Source: JAGZHZ01 sp963929865 (GTDB lineage Bacteria; Bacillota; Clostridia; Lachnospirales; Lachnospiraceae). From it: a stretch of 20,684 nucleotides of DNA. The position numbers and the translations under genes are program-made. This document shows positions 1-6,350 of this stretch, piece after piece; the stretch's first letter is position 1, and each line of letters opens with the position of its first letter. Under the pieces are notes generated by a model. The model was not told the DNA's origin, ran no database searches, and saw only the letters and a program-made list of their open reading frames with translations. The stretch covers positions 1 to 20,684 of the forward strand of contig CAWVKK010000036.1 in assembly GCA_963929865.1 (NCBI GenBank), given 5' to 3'.

Positions 1-219
1 CTTCAGAGGATAAGTCAGCTTCGACAGCTTGGAGCCACCGTGAAAATCCATATCGGATGTGTAAGCATTAACAGCGTTTCCCACACAACGCCCCTCATGC
101 TCCATACCGAAATACTGAACCTCATGTCCCTGACTCTTTAAATAATCTCCTAATTTAAATATGTAGGTCTCACTACCACCGTTAGGGTAGAGAAACTTAT
201 TGATCATTAATATCCTCAT
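1..219 (-). CDS. GT4 glycosyltransferase, N-terminal part (copy A, runs off the window)
   Basis: The minus strand opens with ATG at 219 and stays open to the window edge, giving 73 residues. It begins MRILMINKFLYPNGGSETY and continues with a Rossmann-like N-terminal glycosyltransferase half; the xPNGGSExY loop is typical of family 4 (Glycos_transf_4-type) enzymes that add sugars to surface polysaccharide at the inner membrane face. It is near-identical in protein to the truncated copy at 659-988 (3 of 73 residues differ), although 28 of 219 bases differ. Whether this copy is full length cannot be seen. It lies downstream of the acyltransferase on the same strand, separated by repeat arrays rather than in a tight operon. 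Acceptor and donor sugar are unknown. Confidence 0.7.
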   Translation of the reverse strand, partial: MRILMINKFLYPNGGSETYIFKLGDYLKSQGHEVQYFGMEHEGRCVGNAVNAYTSDMDFHGGSKLSKLTYPLK

Positions 220-420
220 CTTACTACCATCCTTGTTTAAAATCGGTTATTTATTATGATAAACTGACCTGGATGCAGATCACTTATATTCATTGCTATA
301 TCAATCTTCAAAATCATCTTTTCAATAATCGACACGTAATCAAAAACCAATCTTTTCAAATTTTCAAAACTATCTTTTTATGTGTTACTCATCCAGCCAG
401 AAATCATATTTTCACCAGCA

Positions 421-690
421 CCTAACTTGATACTCAACCTACTTGACCCGCCAGACTGTACATATCAACTGATACTCGTCACCTTTGATGTGCCATTCGG
501 ACAGCTCATCTGGTAATCAACCGCCTTAAAATGCCAGATGTACATCGTTTCTGGTACTCGACACCCTTGATTTGTAGCACTCATTTCCTCGGACAAATCG
601 GCTGATACCCGACCACCTTGACCTGTAACACTCAAAATTCCATGTATCTTACCGACCTTTAAACCTCGGACAAGGCTTGATACTCAACAT
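421..690 (-). repeat. Degenerate 41-bp repeat array ('VxYQ' array), copy A
   Basis: On the plus strand a core of YGKACA, 7 bases, then TGRTAMYCRAC, often followed by a CTTGAT-like word, recurs with the 11-mer starting at 428, 470, 511, 552, 603 and 678 (steps 42, 41, 41, 51 and 75). In the last unit the gap between the two words is 5 instead of 7. On the minus strand the core reads GTYGAGTAYCAG and in one frame gives V-E/G/D-Y-Q, but stop codons and changing phase rule out one continuous repeat protein. No known family is recognised. The array fills the gap between the two GT fragments. Confidence 0.75.
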
Positions 691-988
691 TATTTATATG
701 AAGGATCTGTGGTTTGAAATCATCAAGGACAAGGCGCAACTTCTTACGTGTCTCTGAAGAATAGATAGTTTTCAGAGGATATGTCAATTTCGCCAGCTTG
801 GAGCCACCATGAAAATCCATGTCAGAGGTATATGCATTGACGGCGTTTCCCACACAGCGCCCTTCATGCTCCATACCGAAGTATTGAACTTCATCTCCCT
901 GGCTCTTTAAATAATCACCTAATTTAAAAATGTAGGTTTCACTACCACCATTTGGAAAAAGAAACTTATTGATCATTAATATCCTCAT
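659..988 (-). pseudogene. Truncated GT4 glycosyltransferase fragment (copy B)
   Basis: This 109-residue frame starts MRILMINKFLFPNGGSETY and matches copy A (1-219). Family 4 enzymes are normally 350-400 residues, so only the first ~100 residues of the N-terminal domain remain. The sequence stays GT-like to PQILHINN near position 691, where homologues usually continue with something like NFNYQLTPS; here it continues VEYQALSEV and stops. That tail is encoded by the last unit of the neighbouring repeat array, so the gene was cut at the array. The C-terminal nucleotide-sugar domain is absent, so the fragment should be enzymatically dead. Most differences from copy A are silent, suggesting it broke recently or comes from another functional allele. 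Confidence 0.8.
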
Positions 989-1212
989 CTTGCTACCATC
1001 CTTGTTTCAAATCGGCTAATTATTTTTTGGATAAACTGACCTGGATACAGGTCACTTATATTCATTGCTATTTCATTTCATAAATTCAGGTATTTATGAT
1101 CTTCATTGCATCTCCTAATAACTCTATTTCAATCTTCAAAATCATCTTTTCAAATTTTTAAAACCATCTTTTTCTGCGCTACTCATCCGCTCCAAATGAT
1201 CTTTTCACTAAC

Positions 1213-1483
1213 CCCAACCTGATACTCAACCTACTTGACTCGCCAGACTGTACATATCAACTGATACTCGTCACTCTTGATGTACCATTCGGACAGCCCA
1301 TCTGGTAATCAACCGCCTCAAAATACCAGCAGTACATCGTTTCTGGTACTCATTACCCTTGATATGTAGCACTCATTTTCTCAGACAAATCGCCTGATAT
1401 CCGACTACCTTGACCTGCAACACCCAAAATTTCATGTATCTTACCGACCACTAAACCTCGGACAGATCTTGATACTCAATATT
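1213..1483 (-). repeat. Degenerate 41-bp repeat array, copy B
   Basis: The same repeat word as in copy A occurs with the TGATACTC-like 11-mer at 1220, 1262, 1303, 1344, 1395 and 1470, so the steps (42, 41, 41, 51, 75) are identical to those of copy A. A seventh, weaker copy (TGATTATCAAT) sits at 1486. The array lies between the end of the acyltransferase gene and the truncated GT fragment, both transcribed on the minus strand. No promoter, RNA gene or long open frame is evident. The remaining stretches between genes here (989-1212 and 1484-1562) are AT-rich with nothing recognisable. Confidence 0.75.
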
Positions 1484-1562
1484 CTTGATTATCAATTTCA
1501 TAAAAAAATAGTAAATGTATTACTGTTTTGTTCATTTTTTAATAACCATTTAATTTTTATAG

Positions 1563-2569
1563 TTAATTTGTTCTCATTTTTATTATTTTCGAATTGATTA
1601 TTTTTCTAAGCAATTCAATTATTTTTTGCATGATAACTGCAAATACAATCGACCCAATCAATACTATTACAACAGTAACAATATACTGAATCCAGCCATT
1701 TCCAATCCTATTGTTGATTCCTAATTTTTCAACTAAGCGGAATATAACCATGTGCGAGAGGTAAATCTCCATACTGAGAGAGCTGATGAATTTTGTAAAT
1801 CGGTTTTCCAGTACCCCCCCCGACTCCTGCCGAGAGCATATACTAAAAGGGATACGGATACGAGTAACATCGTAATGGTATTGCTTCCAATAAGAAAATA
1901 GAGAATAACCGTAGCAAGAACGGCTCCGAAACAGACTGCCGGATTGTTCCGGCTGAATCGTTCCAACTTCAATCGGTATTGATAAAGCAGACCGCCTGCC
2001 ACAAAATAACAGAGACTGTAAACAATATTTGTTCTTCCAACATCAAAGTAGCAGCCGCATACATAATTCAGAATAAGTGAAATAATAAAGAATCCCCAGG
2101 CTCTTTTTTTCGTTTTTATCACAACACAATAAAATGGAAAGATCAGATAAAATGCAAAAATCAAACCAACAAACCAGCCGACGCCAATGACAGAAATATC
2201 GTTCGGAAACAAGCCGAAAAGTAACGTAACATCTGCAAATCCTTCTATCAAAGACGCTTTGCTCGGTGCCATTACGATATCGATTAGAACAAGAAATGCA
2301 AAGAAGGGAAGGATTTTACGGTACCGTTTTTGATAGAAAGTTTCCAGGGAAATCTGATTCTTTGATATCTTGTCAAAGTACCCGCAGCACATTCCGAATG
2401 CAGAAATAATCATAAAGAGAAATACAAAATTGGTAAAAGAAGGGATTAGTCTGTCATAGATAAAGCCGGAAATATCATATTTGTTATTAGCACAGACATG
2501 CATCATCAAAATTCCGATGCAGGCAATCGTTCTTAAGCCATCTATGGCATCGTAACGCTTCCTTTCCAT
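1563..2569 (-). pseudogene. Acyltransferase-3 (OafA-like) membrane O-acyltransferase, out of frame at a G8 tract
   Basis: The first part (to residue ~280) begins MERKRYDAIDGLRTIACIGI and has the R-x10-H arrangement and many hydrophobic helices of acyltransferase family 3, which O-acetylates or otherwise acylates surface glycans in the cytoplasmic membrane. It stops early at 1733. The missing end, SLSMEIYLSHMVIFRLVEKLGI, is the typical last-helix region and lies in another frame ending at 1563. Adding one base at the G8 run (1814-1821) restores one frame of about 335 residues, a normal family length. ATG at 2569 is chosen; TTG at 2575 is closer to the AAAGGAG site and equally possible. It follows the GT gene by about 35 bp, so the two are probably cotranscribed. 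Either a phase-variable gene in its OFF state or a homopolymer sequencing error. Confidence 0.8.
1814..1821 (-). repeat. Homopolymer tract (G8 on the coding strand) at the frameshift
   Basis: Eight consecutive C on the plus strand are eight G in the coding direction of the acyltransferase. With eight, the protein ends RGGYWKT... and stops at 1733. With nine (or six or twelve) it reads RGGVLENRFTKFISSLSMEIYL and continues to 1563. Such tracts slip during replication and are a classic contingency-locus switch. Confidence 0.85.
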
Positions 2570-2609
2570 GATCAATGTTTCTCCTTTCCGACGATTTTTT
2601 TATAAGTTT

Positions 2610-3749
2610 TCATGCTCTATACAGCGCCAGCGTTTTTTCTACCGCGTCATTCCAGCCATATTTTTTTAAGATAAAAGCTTCTGCCTCGTTTTTATATGTC
2701 TGAACAAGATGGGGATGATCGCACAGCATCTGCAGTTTTTCTTTTAAATCTTCGACGTTTCCCTTTTGAAAAAGAACGGCTTTGTCCTCTACAACCTCCG
2801 CACATTCTGGAATATCGGAGGTTAAACAGCAGTTTCCATAGCTCATGCCTTCCAGCAAGCTTAACGGCATTCCCTCCAGATCGGACGGAAGCGTATAGAG
2901 ATACGCGTTACTGTACAATTCATGTTTGATTCTCCCCTGAACGAATCCGGTAAAGAGAATCCTTTCATCTCCTTTGGCGAGTTGTTTTAACTGCTCCAGA
3001 AAGGCTTGCGTATCGGAACTGCCCCCTGCAATCACCAGCTTTTTATCGGTCTTGACCTGCTTAAATGCCCGGATCAAATAGGTTTCGCCTTTTTCCGGAA
3101 CAATTCTCCCAAGGTAAAGAATATAGTTGTCTTTTTTTAATCCCCATTTTGCGGTTATGGCATCTGCAGCTCTCTTTTTCGGCTGATTGACACCGTTTGG
3201 GATAAACTGTGTTTTTCTTTTGTACTGATCAAGAAAATATTGCCGCACGCCGGCGGAGAGGACGATAATCTCATCGGCAAACCGCACGGCATTCTTTTCC
3301 CCCAGCATGATATATGCGGACGCCAGCTTTCCCCATTTGGCTCTCTGGTGATCCAGACCGTGTACCGTGACAATTACCCGTTTTCCCATCAACTTTGGAA
3401 GCCAGCACATAAACGCCGGACCCTCGGCATGAATGTGAACCACATCATATTTTCCGAATGCAGCTGCAAAAGAGGCAGATACAGAAGAACTCATCGCGGC
3501 AAGTCCGCGGCGGTTAATCGTAAAAACATTTTTAAGCCTGACGCCTTTAAAACGTTTGATCTTTTTTCCGTCAAACTCAGCTCCGGCTACATTATGCCCT
3601 TTCCGGTTGTAGCAGGTCACACAATTTCCTTTTTCAACCATGCGGGTTGAGAGCTCTTCCACCACTACCTCGATTCCGCCTTCCCGCGATGGAATCCGCT
3701 TATGACCGAGCATAGCAATATTCAGTTTTGCCTTGTTATTTTCTTCCAT
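2610..3749 (-). CDS. GT4 glycosyltransferase with DUF1972-like N-terminus (rhamnosyltransferase-like)
   Basis: This 379-residue protein is a full-length two-domain GT-B enzyme. The N-terminal half has LGHKRIPSREGGIEVVVEEL (about 14-33), the glycine-rich loop and VEEL helix seen in DUF1972 rhamnosyl/glucosyltransferases, then VHIHAEGP and VTVHGLDHQRAKWGK. The C-terminal half has YLGRIVPEKG and the retaining-GT EX7E motif at E292/E300 (EGMPLSLLE). It would transfer a sugar from a nucleotide donor to a lipid-linked glycan at the membrane. The start at 3749 is preferred because AGGGAG lies 9 bases upstream; an in-frame ATG at 3782 lacks such support. It is upstream of, and close to, the acyltransferase. 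A dTDP-rhamnose donor fits the family and the rfb operon in this window, but the donor is not proven. Confidence 0.88.
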   Translation of the reverse strand: MEENNKAKLNIAMLGHKRIPSREGGIEVVVEELSTRMVEKGNCVTCYNRKGHNVAGAEFDGKKIKRFKGVRLKNVFTINRRGLAAMSSSVSASFAAAFGKYDVVHIHAEGPAFMCWLPKLMGKRVIVTVHGLDHQRAKWGKLASAYIMLGEKNAVRFADEIIVLSAGVRQYFLDQYKRKTQFIPNGVNQPKKRAADAITAKWGLKKDNYILYLGRIVPEKGETYLIRAFKQVKTDKKLVIAGGSSDTQAFLEQLKQLAKGDERILFTGFVQGRIKHELYSNAYLYTLPSDLEGMPLSLLEGMSYGNCCLTSDIPECAEVVEDKAVLFQKGNVEDLKEKLQMLCDHPHLVQTYKNEAEAFILKKYGWNDAVEKTLALYRA

Positions 3750-3957
3750 CTGTCCAAGCTCCCTGTTCCGTGTGCTCTGCATTTCCCTCTGCGAAAAAGA
3801 GTTCTATTTTCAAATCAATTTTTCTGCACATATAAATTGCCCTGCAAATATCTTTGACCAGGCTCTCCTTTGACGTATATCCGTAGGATTGTCTGTTTAT
3901 TGTCCATTCAATAGAGATGTTCCTTTTTTGCGGGGTTATGGAAAGATACCCCAACAC
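3736..3957 (-). CDS. Small hypothetical ORF upstream of the GT gene
   Basis: A GTG-started frame of 73 residues (MLGYLSITPQKRNISIEWT...) overlaps the start of the GT gene by about 14 bases, which would permit translational coupling. The sequence is charged, has no clear membrane segment, and I recognise no family. The frame stays open upstream of the GTG to a stop near 3991, and no good ribosome site precedes the GTG, so it could be the decayed end of a larger gene or not a gene at all. A short imperfect hairpin (about 3931-3952) lies inside it. Apart from this ORF, the stretch 3750-4040 shows nothing else convincing. Confidence 0.25.
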   Translation of the reverse strand: MLGYLSITPQKRNISIEWTINRQSYGYTSKESLVKDICRAIYMCRKIDLKIELFFAEGNAEHTEQGAWTDGRK

Positions 3958-4040
3958 CCATTTTATCTCGTGAGGACTCCTGGACGTGTCTTACTCATTC
4001 CAAGGCGGCAGAACGGGACACGGCTGTGCGGTTCTGAGCA

Positions 4041-4087
4041 CGCAAAAAACCCCGCTCAGCCTTTTGGCTGAACGGGGTTTTTGTGTG
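4041..4087. terminator. Bidirectional intrinsic terminator
   Basis: A strong stem, AAAACCCCGCTCAGCC paired with GGCTGAACGGGGTTTT around a four-base TTTT loop, has an A-run on its left and a T-run on its right, so it can stop transcription on either strand. On the minus strand it lies about 50 bases past the tetR stop codon. It also marks the boundary between the AT-rich glycan region and the GC-richer remainder. Confidence 0.9.
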
Positions 4088-4137
4088 CCCGGAATATGAT
4101 TTGCGATACTGTTTTGCGATGCAGAGCTGCCCTCGCG

Positions 4138-4752
4138 TTAAAACGACGTCAGAAAGTTGAGAGATCCCTCCGGATTTCCGCTGCCTTTCTCAAGCAGGGA
4201 GATCAGTCCCCGGATGGTCTCCTCGATCTCCTCCTGGGAGGAGGGGACAAGGGTGTTGTCCAGCTTGACGGTCAGCACGATGAGAACGATCTCGGCGAGC
4301 GCTTCTGGATGGTCAAAGCAGATCTCGCCGCTGTCAATGCCCTGCCGGATGATTTCGGTCAGTTCCGGCTTTAGTCCCACGATAAGGTGCGTCAGATATT
4401 TTTGGTGCAGAAACGCCTGCTCCTGGGCGCTGGTCAGGTTTGCCGGAGTGCCTTCCTTCAAAAATTCAGAGGAGGAGGTCCGGCAGGCCTGAAACATCAT
4501 CGCCATGCGGGTAAACGGGGAGACGTCCGTCTGTCTGCTGAGATTTTTTGCCGTCTCAAGCGGTTTTTCGTAGCATCTCTTTACGAGCGCCTCCAGCATG
4601 GCGTCCTTTGAGGGGAAATAATAGTAGATGCTTCCTTTTCCGATTCCGGCTGTCTGGGCGATTTCGCTGACGGAGATCGTCTGGATATTCTTGTCGGAGA
4701 GCAGTTCCTCAAGGGCGTCTAAAATTTTGTTGTATTTTGTCTGATTTGGCAT
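4138..4752 (-). CDS. TetR/AcrR-family transcriptional repressor
   Basis: This 204-residue protein has the TetR N-terminal helix-turn-helix: KILDALEELL, then TISVSEIAQTAGIGKGSIYYYF and PSKDAMLEALV (about residues 25-56). The rest is a helical ligand-binding and dimer domain with no recognisable ligand motif. It is transcribed away from the SCP2-hydrolase-condensation-ACP-ligase operon, with 283 bases between them. That gap contains two matching palindromes over the operon promoter, so the natural inference is that it represses that operon and responds to a substrate, product or membrane-active compound. AAAGGCGG lies just before the ATG. A predicted promoter sits at 4868-4895, implying a leader of about 100 bases. 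Confidence 0.92.
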   Translation of the reverse strand: MPNQTKYNKILDALEELLSDKNIQTISVSEIAQTAGIGKGSIYYYFPSKDAMLEALVKRCYEKPLETAKNLSRQTDVSPFTRMAMMFQACRTSSSEFLKEGTPANLTSAQEQAFLHQKYLTHLIVGLKPELTEIIRQGIDSGEICFDHPEALAEIVLIVLTVKLDNTLVPSSQEEIEETIRGLISLLEKGSGNPEGSLNFLTSF

Positions 4753-4867
4753 AGCTACCGCCTTTCCTGATGAAATGATATGTGAGTGTCCTGCCGCTTT
4801 TTCTCAGCCGTCCTATAGATGTCGGGAAACGTCGGATTTTTTTGGATGCGGCCGCGTATTCCTTTAG

Positions 4868-4895
4868 AGTATACCATAAAGAAGCGCAGAAGCAA
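4868..4895 (-). promoter_or_regulatory. Predicted tetR promoter
   Basis: On the minus strand TTGCTT (4895-4890) and TATACT (4873-4868) are separated by 16 bases. This is a reasonable sigma-A promoter reading towards tetR. The -10 is strong and the -35 is weaker. Confidence 0.5.
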
Positions 4896-4952
4896 CGGAA
4901 AATTGTGCCAAAAAGGAGAAGAAATTTCACAGAAAATTTGGAAGGAATATAG

Positions 4953-5011
4953 TTGACCAATAGTCGAAAGAATGATATGGTAATACAGGAAATAAACCGA
5001 CCGATGGTCAA
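4953..5011 (+). promoter_or_regulatory. Operon promoter flanked by two TetR-type operators
   Basis: TTGACC (4953-4958), 17 bases, then TATGGT (4976-4981) form a good promoter for the downstream operon. Two dyads share the form TTGACC-N3-GGTCAA. The first (4953-4967: TTGACC AAT AGTCGA) overlaps the -35. The second (4997-5011: CCGACC GAT GGTCAA) lies just downstream of the -10 and contains a perfect GACC-N3-GGTC dyad. Placement over the -35 and the early transcribed region is what a repressor needs, and the divergent TetR gene is the obvious candidate. Confidence 0.65.
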
Positions 5012-5035
5012 AAACAAAATGGAGGATAGATCGGC

Positions 5036-5371
5036 ATGACATACGCAGAATTTTTTGCAGAGATAAAGGGGAAATTTATGGAGGCAGACGTCAGCGACAT
5101 TTCAGAACATCTTGCCTACCAGTTTAACATCACAGGCGAAGCGCACGGGATTTTCTATGTGGAGGTAAAAGAGGGAAAACTGTATGTGGAACCGTATGAA
5201 TATTTTGACCGCGACGCGATGTTTATCGGGTCAGCGCAGACCTTTTTGAAGATTGCAGAGGGAAAATTAGATCCCGTTTTGGCGTTTACGCTCCAGAAGC
5301 TGAAGGTAGAGGGAAATCTGGACAAGGCGCTGAAATTAAAGGAACTGATTGACAAGAAGAGAAAAGGATGA
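5036..5371 (+). CDS. SCP2 sterol-transfer-domain protein
   Basis: This 111-residue protein is essentially one SCP2 fold. It carries the GIFYVEVKEGKLYVEPYEY strand pair, then SAQTFLKIAEGKLDPVLAFTLQKLKVEG (about 67-95) and the closing helix LDKALKLKELI. SCP2 domains bind acyl chains or acyl-CoA-like lipids in a hydrophobic tunnel; in bacteria they act as cytosolic lipid carriers or accessory domains. GGAGG lies 10 bases before the ATG, and this is the first gene after the operator-flanked promoter. Its place ahead of an ACP, an acyl ligase and an acyltransferase suggests it binds the lipid substrate or product. The ligand is unknown. Confidence 0.85.
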   Translation: MTYAEFFAEIKGKFMEADVSDISEHLAYQFNITGEAHGIFYVEVKEGKLYVEPYEYFDRDAMFIGSAQTFLKIAEGKLDPVLAFTLQKLKVEGNLDKALKLKELIDKKRKG

Positions 5372-5405
5372 CGACCGGATCAGACAGATCAGAAATGGAG
5401 CGAGT

Positions 5406-6350
5406 ATGAATGGATTGATCAGATATGGACTGCCCGTCCTTGGAATCGCCGCCGTCGCTGAGATCGGAATCTCCGTCTATTTTTACCGGAGAACGATGAT
5501 GCGCAGCAAGGCAAAGGTGGAGCGGACTATGAAGATGGCGGGAACCGACTGGAGTCAGTATATGCCGCTTATGGAAAAAAGAAAAGAGTATCAGCTGGCG
5601 CAGCCGCACAGAGAAATCTGGACGAAGACGTTTGACGGGCTGAGGCTGCACGCTACGTACTTCCCCAGAGAGAACGAGAAAAAGGTTGTGATCTGCTTCC
5701 ACGGCTATACGAGCGAGGGGATGAGCGATTACATCGGGCTTTCCGACTACTATCTAAAGAGGGGCTACAGTATGCTGCTGGTGGACGAGAGAGCGCACGG
5801 AAAGAGCGAAGGGACGTACATCGGATTTGGATGCTTGGACAGAAAGGATGCGCTTACCTGGATCAGATGGGTGATCGGACAGTGCGGCGAGGACGTACAG
5901 ATCCTCCTGCACGGAACGTCTATGGGAGGAGCCACCGTTTTGATGGCGAGCGGTCTGAAGCTGCCGGGACAGGTCAGGGGAATCATCTCAGACTGCGGAT
6001 TTACCTCGCCAAAAGAGGTCTTTACGCACGTACTCCACTCGATGTATCACATGCCGGCGTTTCCGATTATTCAGATTGCAGACTGGATCAACCGGAGAAC
6101 GGCAGGATACGGTATGGACGAGTGCAACGCCGCGAGGGAAGTGAGAAAGGCAGAAGTTCCGATTCTGCTGATCCATGGGGATGCCGACACGTTTGTGCCG
6201 CACACCATGTGCGAGGAGATTTACAAAAACTGCGCGTCGCCGAAGGATAAGCTGATTGTAAAAGGAGCGGCGCACGCAGAGAGCTACTATAAAGATATGG
6301 CGTCTTATGAGAAAAAATTAGATGAATTCATTGGAGGAGTAATCAGATGA
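5406..6350 (+). CDS. Membrane-anchored alpha/beta hydrolase (YqkD-like)
   Basis: This 314-residue protein starts with one hydrophobic segment (about residues 2-25), then a cytosol- or surface-facing alpha/beta hydrolase domain. It shows the oxyanion turn FHGYTS (about 98-103), nucleophile motif GTSMGG with Ser172, the acid in HGDADTFVP (Asp261), and the catalytic His290 in GAAHAES. The layout resembles B. subtilis YqkD and related serine esterases or thioesterases. ATG at 5406 is chosen because GGAG lies 5 bases upstream; a longer frame from a TTG at 5349 overlaps the SCP2 gene and lacks a site. The stop overlaps the next start by 4 bases, so the genes are coupled. In a cluster without another thioesterase it could release or hydrolyse the acyl product. 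Confidence 0.88.
   Translation: MNGLIRYGLPVLGIAAVAEIGISVYFYRRTMMRSKAKVERTMKMAGTDWSQYMPLMEKRKEYQLAQPHREIWTKTFDGLRLHATYFPRENEKKVVICFHGYTSEGMSDYIGLSDYYLKRGYSMLLVDERAHGKSEGTYIGFGCLDRKDALTWIRWVIGQCGEDVQILLHGTSMGGATVLMASGLKLPGQVRGIISDCGFTSPKEVFTHVLHSMYHMPAFPIIQIADWINRRTAGYGMDECNAAREVRKAEVPILLIHGDADTFVPHTMCEEIYKNCASPKDKLIVKGAAHAESYYKDMASYEKKLDEFIGGVIR

Larger units (their letters stand above)
1..1483 (-). repeat. Diverged direct tandem duplication of a ~790-bp unit
   Basis: Two consecutive units in the same orientation can be aligned by eye: copy A is 1 to ~690 (left end outside the window) and copy B is ~691 to 1483. Read on the minus strand, each unit holds a 41-bp-type repeat array, a ~200-bp AT-rich spacer, and the 5' part of a GT4 gene. 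The offset is 770 bp in the gene part and 792 bp in the array part, because the spacer of copy B carries about 22 bp extra (around 1077-1125). Coding parts are about 87% identical. The junction lies near 690, where the GT reading frame of copy B runs straight into the array of copy A. Confidence 0.85.

Noticed and set aside
421..1483. CRISPR-like array
   Set aside because: Repeated words are short and degenerate, the spacing is uneven (41 to 75), the intervening sequence is itself partly conserved, and no cas gene is present.
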